Notes: generated by a model not told the origin, from the sequence alone. A stretch of DNA of 64,000 nucleotides from Blastococcus saxobsidens (GCF_002938435.1 NZ_POQT01000006.1:109821-173820), one strand, 5' to 3'. Numbered from the stretch's first letter, positions 16,665 through 24,944 are shown. Numbers and translations: made by a program.

Positions 16665-16946
16665 TCAGCCCTCCCCCGCCGGTACCCGTCCGGTCGCCCG
16701 GGCGTCGGCCAGCTCGGTGAGGTCGCGGAGCGCTGCCGCGACACCGGAGAGCTGGTCGTTGATCTGCAGGGCCGACGGGCCGATGGCGCCGCACTGCGTC
16801 TCGATGGCGCGCACACCGAAGGCCACCTTGGCCAGGAGTGCGGAGCTGCGCCGGAGCGAGGCGGCGATGCGGATCAAGTAGTACGCGAGGACTGCGACCA
16901 CGAGCACGATCTCTACGACGGTGAGCGTCACCAGCAGCGCGGTCAT
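16665..16946 (-). CDS. One-helix membrane protein of the hydrogenase island (c)
   Basis: A 93-residue protein: one N-terminal transmembrane helix (LLVTLTVVEIVLVVAVLAYYLI), then an amphipathic coiled stretch. It is paralogous to the protein at 24977-25243: both share LRR, KV-FGV-AI, IN and VA-AL-DL at matching positions. This duplication within one island suggests a structural membrane-anchor role for the hydrogenase or its electron-transfer chain (inferred). Confidence 0.78.
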   Translation of the reverse strand: MTALLVTLTVVEIVLVVAVLAYYLIRIAASLRRSSALLAKVAFGVRAIETQCGAIGPSALQINDQLSGVAAALRDLTELADARATGRVPAGEG

Positions 16947-17236
16947 CGGGCTCCTCCTGCGCCGTCGGAGGAGTGCCGGCCGGCCGGTGCGGGGCCGAGG
17001 AGGTCGACGTGGCGGCCGGCCTCCTCGGTCAGCCGGTCCAGCCGCTGCGACGTCTCGCCCAGCAGCCACGTCGCCGCCGTGTTCGCCGCGACCTGCTTGC
17101 CGGCCGCCCAGACCTCGCCCGCGCCGCGCTCGATGCGGTGCACCTGGCGCAGGAAGGTCTCGAGGAGCACCACCGCGACCACCGCGGCGACCAGCCCCAG
17201 CGCGAGGGCGAGGAGCCAGTACCCCTGGTCGCTCAC
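16943..17236 (-). CDS. One-helix membrane protein of the hydrogenase island (b)
   Basis: A 97-residue protein with a GTG start. An N-terminal transmembrane helix (LLALALGLVAAVVAVVLLETFL) is followed by a long hydrophilic helix (RQVHRIERGAGEVWAAGKQVAANTAATWLL) likely to form a coiled coil. Its start and stop overlap the neighbouring genes by 4 bases, so it is translationally coupled. No named family is recognised. Confidence 0.75.
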   Translation of the reverse strand: MSDQGYWLLALALGLVAAVVAVVLLETFLRQVHRIERGAGEVWAAGKQVAANTAATWLLGETSQRLDRLTEEAGRHVDLLGPAPAGRHSSDGAGGAR

Positions 17237-17484
17237 GACCGGTCCCCGGGCGTCAGGGCGGCGCGCGCGTCGGCCGCGGCGTCGACGATGCGCTCGGCGG
17301 TCTTCATGCTCGTGCCGAGCTCGCGCAGCCCGGCGGTGCCGTCCCGTGCGGCGCGCAGGCCCGCGACGATGGCGTCGACCTTCTCCGCCGTCCGCCGCGC
17401 TTCGACGATCATCAGGAGCAGGAGGACGACGACCGCCGCCACGACGACGACGCCGGCGATGTACCCGATGATCCAGCCGTCCAC
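17233..17484 (-). CDS. One-helix membrane protein of the hydrogenase island (a)
   Basis: An 83-residue protein. I place the start at the GTG at 17484 because GGGAGG lies five bases upstream; an in-frame ATG at 17568 would fall inside the divergent promoter. One transmembrane helix (IIGYIAGVVVVAAVVVLLLLMIV) is followed by a coiled segment (EARRTAEKVDAIVAGLRAARDG). First gene of the leftward accessory operon, divergent from the hydrogenase small subunit. Confidence 0.75.
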   Translation of the reverse strand: MDGWIIGYIAGVVVVAAVVVLLLLMIVEARRTAEKVDAIVAGLRAARDGTAGLRELGTSMKTAERIVDAAADARAALTPGDRS

Positions 17485-17556
17485 CGGCCCTCCCGCCGCC
17501 TCGACGCTCCCCGAGCGGCGCGCCACCTCGGCTGGGGTCCGTGCGAAGAGCCAGTA

Positions 17557-17597
17557 GGTGCACGCCACACTGAGGGGCTAGTGTGACATAGCCCACA
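17557..17597. promoter_or_regulatory. Divergent hydrogenase promoter: shared island motif and CRP/GlxR-type site
   Basis: TGTGACATAGCCCACA (17582-17597) matches the actinobacterial CRP/GlxR consensus TGTGA-N2-TA-N2-TCACA at all but one position; its centre is about 29 bp before the small-subunit ATG. CACACT (17566-17571) and AGTGTG (17580-17585) form a second inverted repeat overlapping it. GGTGCACGCCACAC (17557-17570) is the local version of an element found at two other divergent promoters of the island. The closeness to the ATG suggests repression of the hydrogenase genes or activation of the leftward operon. Confidence 0.55.
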
Positions 17598-17618
17598 GTG
17601 CGGTGACCAGGAGCAACG

Positions 17619-18971
17619 ATGGCTGACCGGCAGACCAGGACGCCCCGCCAGCAGGACCGCACGCCCGCCGAGGAGCTGCTCGAGGAGCTCGGCCCGGTCG
17701 ACCGATACCACGACTACGAGAGCCTCGGCGACTTCGGGATGCCGGCCCGGGCGATGACCGACGACCTGCTCAGCGGGATGACCCGGCCAGGGCGGTTCGG
17801 CCCGCTGGAGAAGGTGCACGCCTTCTGGTTCGCCGGGGCGAGCTGCGACGGCTGCAGCGTCGCCGTCACCGGAGGCACCACGCCCAGCCTGGAGAGCATG
17901 CTGCTCGGCGCCCATCCCGGGATCCCCCGCATCGCGTTGCACCACCCGGTGCTCAACGTCGAGTCGGGAGCGCACTACCTGCGGGCCGCGGAGCAGGCCG
18001 TCCTCGGCGAGCTCGACGCCCCCTACGTCGTCATCCTCGAGGGCTCGATCATGGATGAGGTCGCGGCCTGGCGGGCGGGTGGCTACTGGTCGGCCCAGGG
18101 CGAGGAGCCGTGGGGCCCCGACGGTGAGCTGCGGCCGGTGAGCGCCACCGAGTGGATCGCCCGGCTCGCCCCGAAGGCCGCCGCCATGATCGCCATCGGC
18201 ACGTGCGCGACCTGGGGCGGAGTCCCGGCCGCGGAGGGCAACCCGACCGGCGCGATGAGCCTGATGGACTTCCTCGGCAAGGACTACCGCTCCGTGCTCG
18301 GCGTGCCCGTGGTGAATGTGCCCGGTTGCCCGCCGATCGGCGACAACTTCAACGAGACGGTGGCCGCCGTCCTGTACTTCCTGCAGGGCTTCGGGCCGCT
18401 GCCGGAGTTCGACGAGCTGGGCCGCCCGGCCTGGCTGTTCGGGGAGACGGTGCACCGGCGCTGCGTCCGCGGCGCGTACTACGAGGAGGGCGTGTTCGCC
18501 GAGGAGTTCGGCGACCCGGAGTGCCTCGTCGAGATCGGCTGCTGGGGGCCGGTCGTGAACTGCAACATCACCTCCCGCGGCATGATCAACCACGTCGGCG
18601 GCTGCATGAACGCCGGAGGCGCGTGCATCGGCTGCACCATGCCCGGCTTCCCCGACAAATTCACGCCGTTCTACAAGCGCCCACCCGGGTCGCTGGCCTC
18701 GACGACGGCCTCGCGGATGGTCGGCAGCCTCATCCGGCCGCTACGCAAGTTCAGCAACAACAACCTCAACCGCGAGGTCCGCTGGGACCGGCAGGGCGCC
18801 TCGCCGAGCGCCTTCTCGCGGGAGAAGTCCGAACCGAGCGCGCTGGCCGACGTGGGCCACCGGTTCTACGACAAGGTGCGCCGCGCGAACGACACCGGCC
18901 GCAACGACGCCGACGTCTGGGGCAAGCGCGACGAGGCCCCCGCCGGCGGCAGCCCGAACCCCCGCGTCTGA
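17619..18971 (+). CDS. [NiFe]-hydrogenase small subunit (group 1h-like clade)
   Basis: A 450-residue protein; AGGAG precedes the ATG. No Tat signal and no C-terminal membrane helix, so it is cytosolic, as in group 1h enzymes. Cluster ligands are evident: proximal C76-D-G-C79 (FAGASCDGCSVAVTGG), IGTCATWGG, VPGCPPIGDN, the distal region HRRCVRGAYYEEG and EIGCWGPVVNCN, and CMNAGGACIGCTMPGFPDKF. Group 1h enzymes have CxxD at the proximal cluster (3Cys-1Asp); here it is CxxC. It is longer than usual because of about 60 extra N-terminal and 60 extra C-terminal residues. It passes electrons from the NiFe site to an unknown acceptor. Confidence 0.95.
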   Translation: MADRQTRTPRQQDRTPAEELLEELGPVDRYHDYESLGDFGMPARAMTDDLLSGMTRPGRFGPLEKVHAFWFAGASCDGCSVAVTGGTTPSLESMLLGAHPGIPRIALHHPVLNVESGAHYLRAAEQAVLGELDAPYVVILEGSIMDEVAAWRAGGYWSAQGEEPWGPDGELRPVSATEWIARLAPKAAAMIAIGTCATWGGVPAAEGNPTGAMSLMDFLGKDYRSVLGVPVVNVPGCPPIGDNFNETVAAVLYFLQGFGPLPEFDELGRPAWLFGETVHRRCVRGAYYEEGVFAEEFGDPECLVEIGCWGPVVNCNITSRGMINHVGGCMNAGGACIGCTMPGFPDKFTPFYKRPPGSLASTTASRMVGSLIRPLRKFSNNNLNREVRWDRQGASPSAFSREKSEPSALADVGHRFYDKVRRANDTGRNDADVWGKRDEAPAGGSPNPRV

Positions 18972-18991
18972 CCTGACAGGAGCGCCCGCAG

Positions 18992-20893
18992 ATGTGCTTC
19001 AAGACCCTGCCGGTCGAGTTCGACGAGCGCGGCAACGCGACGCTGCGCGGGGGGATCCCCAACCCGTACGACGTCACCGTGGCCAAGCCCGACGTCGCGC
19101 TGACCGAGGACCAGCGGCGGGAACGGATCGAACGCCTGGTCGCCGCCAACGGGCACATCAAGGACCTCAACATGGACCCGGTCACCCGCATCGCGGGGGC
19201 CCTGGCCGTGCACGTGACCGCCGACACGGACAAGCAGGCCTACCTCGACGCGCACGCGCAGGCCACCCTCTTCCGCGGGTACGAGGTCATCCTGATGGGC
19301 CGCGACCCACGGGACGCCATCTTCGTGTCCTCCCGGGCGTGCGGGGTCTGCGGCGGGGTGCACGCACATGCCGCGGCCTACGCGATCGAGTCGGCGATGG
19401 GCATCTGCCCGCCGCCGATGGGGACCGTCGTCCGCAACATGACCGAGGCGGCGGAGATGGGCTATGACAACCCGCTGCACCTCTACCTGCTGGCCGGACC
19501 CGATTACTCCGAGGTGATCCTCAAGGCCTCGAACCCGGAGCTCTGGCCGAAGGCGGAGTCCTGGCGCTGCCCCAACGCCGACGTGCACGGGTACACCACG
19601 ATGGCCGACCTGGCCGCCGCCCTGAACCCGCTCACCGGCCAGCTCTACCGGGAGGGGCTGGAGTTCACCCGGTTGTCGCGCGAGATGGTCGTACTGCTCA
19701 CGGGCAAGTACCCGCACCCCGAGAACGTGGTGCCCGGCGGGGTGTCGACGACGCTGACGCTGCAGACGCTCAACGAGTTCCACTCCCGGCTCGGCAAGAT
19801 CTTCGACTACGCGCAGCGGATGCTGGCCGTCTGGGACGACATCCCGGCGTTCTTCTACGAAGCGGACGAGCGCTACCAGTTCGTCGGCTACCGGCCGACC
19901 AACCACATCGACCCGGGGTACTGGGACGACCCCTACGCCTACGACGCCACCTACGAGAACTGCAACGCGTGGGGCGAGAAGCGCTGGTCGACCCCGGGTG
20001 TGGTCATCGGCGGCGAGCTGTTGACCACCCGGCTGACCGATATCAACATCGGCTGGGAGGAGTTCGTCGAGCACTCGTACTACGAGGAATCCGCCACCAC
20101 GCGCTACGAGACGGACATGCTGGGCAACCCCATCTCGCCCTACCACCCGTGGAACAAGCGCACGCTGCCCAAACCGGGCGCCCGCGACTGGAAGGACAAG
20201 TACACCTGGGCCTGCACGCCGCGCTGGGACCGTCAGGTCGTGGAGGCCGGGTGCTACAGCCGGCTGCTAGTGACCGCGATGGCCCAGAAGATGCCGGAGA
20301 GCCAGTTCATGTCGGCCACGGGTTCGAGCATGCGGTTCGTGATCCCCAAGGGCGAGAGCGGCGAGCGCGAGGTGGAATGGCACGCGCCGGTGCGGTGGAA
20401 CGCCTTCGAGCGCAACCGCGGCCGGGCCTACCACTACCTGTTCAGCCAGCTGGTCGCGCTGGAGAGCCTGCTCGAGGCCTACAAGCTGATGAAGCAGGGC
20501 GAGACGCGGGTTGCCGCCCTGAACCCCAAGGAGCTGGAGAGGGCCATCCCGATGGACGAGCGCCGCAGCGTCGGCTGGTGGGGCGCCGGACGCGGCTGGC
20601 TCACGCACCACCTGGTGATGGATAAGGGCAAGATCACCAACTACCAGATCTGCACCCCCTCGACGATCAACGCCTCGCCGCGCGACCCGTGGGGTCAGCC
20701 CGGGCCGTACGAGGAGGCGGTCATGAACACGCCGATCATCGAGGACGTCTCCGACCCGGCCCGCTTCACCAGCATCGACATGCTGCGCACCATCCGCAGC
20801 TTCGACCCGTGCATGCCGTGCACGACGCACGCCTATACCGGCGACGGCGAGGTCGTGCGGGACGTGAACACCTGCTCGTGCGGCGCCGACTGA
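18992..20893 (+). CDS. [NiFe]-hydrogenase large subunit (group 1h-like clade)
   Basis: A 633-residue catalytic subunit that oxidises H2 at a NiFe(CN)2CO site. L1 motif: SRACGVCGGVHAHA (C117, C120, H124). L2 motif: SFDPCMPCTTH (C607, C610, H613). Twenty residues follow His613 (AYTG... to CSCGAD) and are the expected peptide removed by an endopeptidase such as those encoded downstream. Full-length similarity to group 1h enzymes is visible (FRGYEV-GRDPRDA, PGGV, YHPWN, PGPYEEAVMNTPI), but L1 is RACGVCGGVHAHA rather than RICGICGDNHATC. The usual RIEGH is RIAGA. The start lies 20 bases after the small subunit. Confidence 0.95.
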   Translation: MCFKTLPVEFDERGNATLRGGIPNPYDVTVAKPDVALTEDQRRERIERLVAANGHIKDLNMDPVTRIAGALAVHVTADTDKQAYLDAHAQATLFRGYEVILMGRDPRDAIFVSSRACGVCGGVHAHAAAYAIESAMGICPPPMGTVVRNMTEAAEMGYDNPLHLYLLAGPDYSEVILKASNPELWPKAESWRCPNADVHGYTTMADLAAALNPLTGQLYREGLEFTRLSREMVVLLTGKYPHPENVVPGGVSTTLTLQTLNEFHSRLGKIFDYAQRMLAVWDDIPAFFYEADERYQFVGYRPTNHIDPGYWDDPYAYDATYENCNAWGEKRWSTPGVVIGGELLTTRLTDINIGWEEFVEHSYYEESATTRYETDMLGNPISPYHPWNKRTLPKPGARDWKDKYTWACTPRWDRQVVEAGCYSRLLVTAMAQKMPESQFMSATGSSMRFVIPKGESGEREVEWHAPVRWNAFERNRGRAYHYLFSQLVALESLLEAYKLMKQGETRVAALNPKELERAIPMDERRSVGWWGAGRGWLTHHLVMDKGKITNYQICTPSTINASPRDPWGQPGPYEEAVMNTPIIEDVSDPARFTSIDMLRTIRSFDPCMPCTTHAYTGDGEVVRDVNTCSCGAD

Positions 20894-20909
20894 GCCGGCG
20901 CCCGCCCCC

Positions 20910-21674
20910 GTGACCGTCCTCGTCGGCGGGGTCGGCGAGCTCTTCCAGGGCGACCTGGACCTGGGCCGGCTCGCCGTCGAGCGGCTGGTCGCCGAGCCGC
21001 TGGGGCCCGGGGTACTGGTGGAGGAACTGCACTACGGCGCGGTGGCCGTTGCCCAGCGGCTGCAGGAACTGGCCCCGGAGGCGCTGGTGCTGGTCGCCGC
21101 CGTGCGGCGCGACCGGGCGCCCGGCGCGGTCACCCGCCGCCGGGTCGAGCCGCCGCAGCTGGATCCGGCGGAGTTGCAGGCTGCGATCGGCGACGCGGTG
21201 GTCGGATACATCCACGTCGACCTCGTCGTCGAGGTCGCCGCGGCGCTGGGCGCCCTTCCGGGCCGGACGGTTGCCGTCGAGGTCGAACCGGCGCGGACCG
21301 CGCCGGGGAAGCCGCTCAGCCCGGCCGCCGAGGCGGGTCTCGAGGTGGCCCTCGACGTCGTCCGCACCGAGCTGCGCCGCCAGCCCCTGCTGCAGCTGGC
21401 CGACGAGCTGCGCCCCCTCGTCACCGGGTGCCGGCTGGCTCCCTCCCCGGCTCTCACTGCGGTCCACCGGCTGCTCGACGAGCTCCACCACGTCGACCGG
21501 ACCGGCGGCTGGGGCGCCACGTTCGCCCTGCGGGACCGGTTGCGGCTGACCATCGCCACGGAGCCGGCCAGCGAGGGCATGGACCACCGGGACTGGGGCC
21601 TGTGGTGGGCGCTGGTCGAGGAGCTGGACCGCGTGCAGGCGCTGGAGGCGGTGACCGCGCGGGCGGTCCCCTAG
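20910..21674 (+). CDS. Divergent HycI/HybD-fold protein, probably not a working protease
   Basis: A 254-residue protein with a GTG start 16 bases after the large subunit. The first 80 residues follow the hydrogenase endopeptidase fold (VLVGGVGELFQGDLDLGRLAVERL, then ELHYGAVAVAQRLQELAPEALVLVAAV). The residues that bind the nickel used for recognition are replaced: the acid in GN-L-DDG-G becomes L, and VVDTVD becomes VAAVRR. The C-terminal 100 residues are unlike proteases. I infer a structural or chaperone role on the large subunit. The active enzyme is more likely the one at 23695. Confidence 0.75.
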   Translation: MTVLVGGVGELFQGDLDLGRLAVERLVAEPLGPGVLVEELHYGAVAVAQRLQELAPEALVLVAAVRRDRAPGAVTRRRVEPPQLDPAELQAAIGDAVVGYIHVDLVVEVAAALGALPGRTVAVEVEPARTAPGKPLSPAAEAGLEVALDVVRTELRRQPLLQLADELRPLVTGCRLAPSPALTAVHRLLDELHHVDRTGGWGATFALRDRLRLTIATEPASEGMDHRDWGLWWALVEELDRVQALEAVTARAVP

Positions 21675-22450
21675 CCGACCGGCCGGCCGAGCACGTCGGG
21701 CGGTACCTGCGCCGGGGCGGCGGGCGCCTCCAGCAGGCCGAGGTTCTGCGGTGGGACGGCGACCCGCCTCCCGTTCCGTGTCGCGATCACCAGCGCGCCG
21801 TCGGCCAGCACGTCCACCGCCTTCCCGACGACCTCGGGACCGTCGGGGCCCAGCGGGAGGAGCCGCGCGCGAACGGCCCGCCCCAGAGTGGCGCATGCGG
21901 ATCGGTACTCCCCGAGAACCTCGTCGGCCGGCCGCCCGAGGCGGTGGTCGAGCGCGGCCACCAACGCGGCCAGAAGTGGCGCCCGGGGCGGCGCGGCGTC
22001 CTCCAGCAGCACGTTCACGGTGGCCCAGTCGACGCTCCCGTCCCCCACCTCGCCGTGCACTCCCAGTTGCGCCAGGACCCGGCCCGATCCCTGCTCGAGC
22101 ACGGCGTCCGGCCACTCCAGCACGGCGTCCGGCCGCGCCAGGGCGTCCGCCAGCGCAAGGCTTCCCGGGAGGTAGGGCCAGCCCTCCCGCTCGGCCGGCA
22201 GCTCCGGCCGCAGGAGAACGCTGACCCCGAGGCCGCGGCCCGGCCGGACCTGCCACGGCCACCCGGCGCGCCCCCGCGGGGCCGCCTGGTAGTCCGCGAC
22301 GACGACGGCGCCCGCCGGGCCGCCCGACCGGGCCCACGCCATGGCCTCGGCCTCGGTGGACAGCAGGGCGGGATAGCAGCGCACCGGCCGGTCGCGCAGC
22401 GCGGCGGCGACCACCTCCTGCGCCAGATCGGTGGAGGAGGGGGTGCTCAC
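21671..22450 (-). CDS. Biotin/lipoate ligase-fold protein in the hydrogenase island
   Basis: A 259-residue protein with a GTG start overlapping the upstream TPR gene's stop. The core resembles the catalytic domain of biotin-protein ligase: TEAEAMAWARSG, ADYQAAPRGRAGWPW, GLGVSVLLRPELP and a C-terminal barrel-like end (DGALVIATRNGRRVAVPP). The usual BirA GRGRRG motif is altered to PRGRAGWPW. A ligase-fold protein inside a hydrogenase cluster is unusual; it may attach or bind a cofactor or act as a scaffold. Converges with the protease-like gene, the two stops sharing a CTAG. Confidence 0.72.
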   Translation of the reverse strand: MSTPSSTDLAQEVVAAALRDRPVRCYPALLSTEAEAMAWARSGGPAGAVVVADYQAAPRGRAGWPWQVRPGRGLGVSVLLRPELPAEREGWPYLPGSLALADALARPDAVLEWPDAVLEQGSGRVLAQLGVHGEVGDGSVDWATVNVLLEDAAPPRAPLLAALVAALDHRLGRPADEVLGEYRSACATLGRAVRARLLPLGPDGPEVVGKAVDVLADGALVIATRNGRRVAVPPQNLGLLEAPAAPAQVPPDVLGRPVG

Positions 22451-23676
22451 CGCCAGCCTCCCGGCTCCCCGCAGGCCGCCGCGGCCGCGTTCAGCGAGGC
22501 CGCCAGCCGCTGCCACTGCGGCATCGCGAACCGGGCCATGGCCGAGGCGAGCACCGCGCGCAACCGCTCCTCGTCCGGCTCCCGTCGGCCGGCGCAGCCG
22601 TGCACCACCGCGTTCACCAGGCCCTCGTAGCCGCGCGGTGGCAGCTCCAGCACCACCGAGAGCAGGCTCTCGGCCAGGGCGTAGGCATCGGCGGGACGGT
22701 CGATCAGCCCGTCGAGGAAGGTCCGTACGGTGGCGTCCCGCTCGCCCGGCGACGCATCAACCAGGCGCAGGACCTCCTCGCGGAGCACCGGCGTCCAGCG
22801 GTCCCGGGACTCGCTGTCGAGGACGGCGATGACGTCGTCGTCCGCCGGTGGCAGGGCGGCGAGCACCTCCGCCGCCTGATCCCGGACCGGCGGTGCCGCG
22901 GCCGGGACCGCCAGCGCCTGCCGGGCCGCGAGCCGGGCGCGCACGGCGTCGCCACCGCGGGCGGCGGCCAGGGCCAGGTTCGCCTTGACCATCGCGTACT
23001 CGGCCGGGCGCACCGATCGCGGGGAGGCGGCGAGCGCCCGGCGGAAGGCGGCCGTCGCTGCGGGCACGTCCCCCAGCGCGAGATGGGCGAGACCGAGGAC
23101 GTTCGCCGCGGCACCGAGCCCGACGACGTCGTCGGCCCGCTCGGCCGCACCGACCGCCTCGTCGAGCAGCGTCACGGCCGCGGCCGGCTCGCCGGCGGTC
23201 AGCAGGGCGGCGCCGTGCTCCCGCGCCGCTGCCGCGGCCTGCGCGAGCTGCCCGCTCTCGAGGAAGAGCCGTTGCGCCCGCTCCCAGCAGGCGCAGGCAC
23301 CGGCACGGTCCCCGACATCGGCTAGGACCAGCCCGAGGTTGTGCCGCGCCGCCCCCTCCTCCGCGGGCCGACCCAGCGCCGAGAACCCGTCGGCCGCCGC
23401 GGTCAGGATCGCCGCGGCCTCGTCGTGGCGGCCGGCACCGCGCAGCGCGATGCCGAGCATGGTGCCGGCCTTCGCCTCCTCCAGCCGCATCCCGGTCTCC
23501 CCGAAGACCGCGCGGGCCACGGTCAGGGCGTCGAGGGCTCCGGTCGTGTCGCCGGCCGCGAGCCGGCCGGCGCCGAGGTGGAACTGGGTGGTCGCGTGCT
23601 GCACGGGATAGCGCGACACCGGGAACCGTGCCAGCCTCGCCCGCAGGTCCCCGGCCCGGTCCGGTACGGCCGTCAT
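22447..23676 (-). CDS. TPR-repeat protein
   Basis: A 409-residue alpha-helical protein. At least five tetratricopeptide-type repeats are visible in residues about 30-270 (FHLGAGRLAAGDTTGALDAL, GTMLGIALRGAGRHDEAAAIL, HNLGLVLADVGDRAGACACW, NVLGLAHLALGDVPAATAAF). TPR domains mediate protein-protein contacts, so a scaffold in hydrogenase assembly is plausible. Co-transcribed with the ligase-fold gene. Its ATG is only 18 bases from the divergent protease gene. Confidence 0.78.
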   Translation of the reverse strand: MTAVPDRAGDLRARLARFPVSRYPVQHATTQFHLGAGRLAAGDTTGALDALTVARAVFGETGMRLEEAKAGTMLGIALRGAGRHDEAAAILTAAADGFSALGRPAEEGAARHNLGLVLADVGDRAGACACWERAQRLFLESGQLAQAAAAAREHGAALLTAGEPAAAVTLLDEAVGAAERADDVVGLGAAANVLGLAHLALGDVPAATAAFRRALAASPRSVRPAEYAMVKANLALAAARGGDAVRARLAARQALAVPAAAPPVRDQAAEVLAALPPADDDVIAVLDSESRDRWTPVLREEVLRLVDASPGERDATVRTFLDGLIDRPADAYALAESLLSVVLELPPRGYEGLVNAVVHGCAGRREPDEERLRAVLASAMARFAMPQWQRLAASLNAAAAACGEPGGWR

Positions 23677-23682
23677 GCGCCT

Positions 23683-23696
23683 ATCCTGCGCAGGAT
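23683..23696. promoter_or_regulatory. Perfect palindrome in an 18-bp divergent gap
   Basis: ATCCTGCGCAGGAT lies between the TPR gene (start 23676) and the protease gene (start 23695), running into the latter's ATG. It supplies AGGA to both messages as a shared ribosome-binding region, and could also bind a regulator. No room exists for conventional promoters here. Confidence 0.35.
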
Positions 23697-24210
23697 GCGC
23701 GCGATCGTGGCCTGCTTCGGCAACGTGCTGCGCGGGGACGACGGCGTGGGGGCGGCCGTGGCCGCGGCGCTGCGGGCGGAGCCGCTGCCCGCCGGCGCGC
23801 GGGTGCTGGACGTCGGGATCGGCGGCATCCACCTGGTGCAGGAGCTGCTGACCGGCGTCGACGTGCTGCTGGTCGTCGACACCGTGGACCTGGGCCGGCC
23901 GGCCGGCACGGTCGTCGTGCAGCGCCCGACCGTGCGGGACGTCACCACCCTGTCCGTGCACGAGCGACGCGACGAGCTGGCCGACATGCACCTGGCCTCC
24001 CCGGAGCGCGCGCTGATGGTGGCCCGCGGGCTGGGCGTGCTGCCACCGGTCACCTGGATCGTCGGCGTCCAGAGCACCGACACCGCCGAGCCGCGACACG
24101 GGCTGAGCGAGCCGGCGCGGCGGGCCGTGCCCGTGGCGGCCCGGGAGGTGCGGCGGCTGCTCACCACGGAGGCGGCGGGCTGGGTACCGGCCCGCCCGGA
24201 CGAGGCGTGA
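23695..24210 (+). CDS. Hydrogenase maturation endopeptidase (HybD/HycI family)
   Basis: A 171-residue protein with the full family pattern: VACFGNVLRGDDGVGAAVA at the N-terminus, LLVVDTVDLG (Asp that binds nickel) and LSVHERR (His). The family removes the C-terminal peptide of the large subunit after NiFe insertion, and the large subunit here has a 20-residue tail after His613. The gene overlaps the convergent NifU-like gene by 50 bases at its 3' end, so the two ends are read in both directions. Confidence 0.92.
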   Translation: MRAIVACFGNVLRGDDGVGAAVAAALRAEPLPAGARVLDVGIGGIHLVQELLTGVDVLLVVDTVDLGRPAGTVVVQRPTVRDVTTLSVHERRDELADMHLASPERALMVARGLGVLPPVTWIVGVQSTDTAEPRHGLSEPARRAVPVAAREVRRLLTTEAAGWVPARPDEA

Positions 24211-24772
24211 TCTGCAGGAGCACCTGAGGAGGCGGCGGGGAGCCGGGCGGCGGATGCGCCGGCGCGCCGTCGTCCGGGGCCACGTCCAGCGCGACGAAGC
24301 CGGGGAGGTTCTCCCGCAGCGCCACCTCCACGCCCTGCCGCAACGTCTCCCCCGCGGACGTGCACCCCGAGCAGGTCCCCGACATCCGGACCCGGACGAC
24401 GCCGTCATCCATCCCCAGCACCTCGACCGCGCCCCCGTGCCCGGCGATGTACGGGCGGACCTGTTCGAGCGCCGCCTCCGCTGCGGCGACGTCGTCGACG
24501 CCGACACCGTAGGCCTCGAACAGCCAGTCGACGGCCGCGTCCGCCCGACGCTGCTCGGCCAGGCCGGGGCCCAGGCCGGCGGCCAGGCGCGTCACGGCCA
24601 GCCGGTGTACCGCGTCGACACCGTCGAGCAGCTCGAACACCCGGCCGCGGACGTCGTCGTCGAGCGCCTCGATGTCGCCGAGCAGTTCCTCGAGTCGGTC
24701 CAGCAGCGGGCCCAGCCGGGCCAGCGACTCCTCGACGGCCGGCACCGTCTCCCGGACCGGCGGATCACTCAC
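24161..24772 (-). CDS. NifU-like Fe-S scaffold protein
   Basis: A 203-residue protein with a GTG start overlapping the DUF1059 stop. Residues about 1-95 are helical. Residues about 96-170 are the NifU C-terminal domain (VRPYIAGHGGAVEVLGMDDG, then GTCSGCTSAGETLRQGVE with the CxxC cluster site). The proline-rich tail is poorly conserved. It probably supplies Fe-S clusters to the small subunit, which needs three. Confidence 0.88.
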   Translation of the reverse strand: MSDPPVRETVPAVEESLARLGPLLDRLEELLGDIEALDDDVRGRVFELLDGVDAVHRLAVTRLAAGLGPGLAEQRRADAAVDWLFEAYGVGVDDVAAAEAALEQVRPYIAGHGGAVEVLGMDDGVVRVRMSGTCSGCTSAGETLRQGVEVALRENLPGFVALDVAPDDGAPAHPPPGSPPPPQVLLQITPRPGGPVPSPPPPW

Positions 24773-24944
24773 GAGCCGGGCGCACCTTGGTGACGGCGTA
24801 GTCCACCAGGGTGTCGTTCAGCGTGACCCCGTGCCGGGCCTTCGCGTGCTCGGCGACGGCGGCGACCAGCGCCTCGGGGGTCTCGGCCCGCGTCACGTGC
24901 CGGCAGGCGACCCCCACGTCGCTGCACCGGAACTGCACCGCCAT
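24765..24944 (-). CDS. DUF1059 small protein
   Basis: A 59-residue protein (MAVQFRCSDVGVACRHVTRA...). It has the DUF1059 pattern: an N-terminal C-x(5-6)-C pair and a helical ETPEALVAAVAEHAKARHG segment. Function unknown. A second member is at 34370. It is co-transcribed with the one-helix membrane proteins and the NifU-like gene. Confidence 0.82.
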   Translation of the reverse strand: MAVQFRCSDVGVACRHVTRAETPEALVAAVAEHAKARHGVTLNDTLVDYAVTKVRPARE

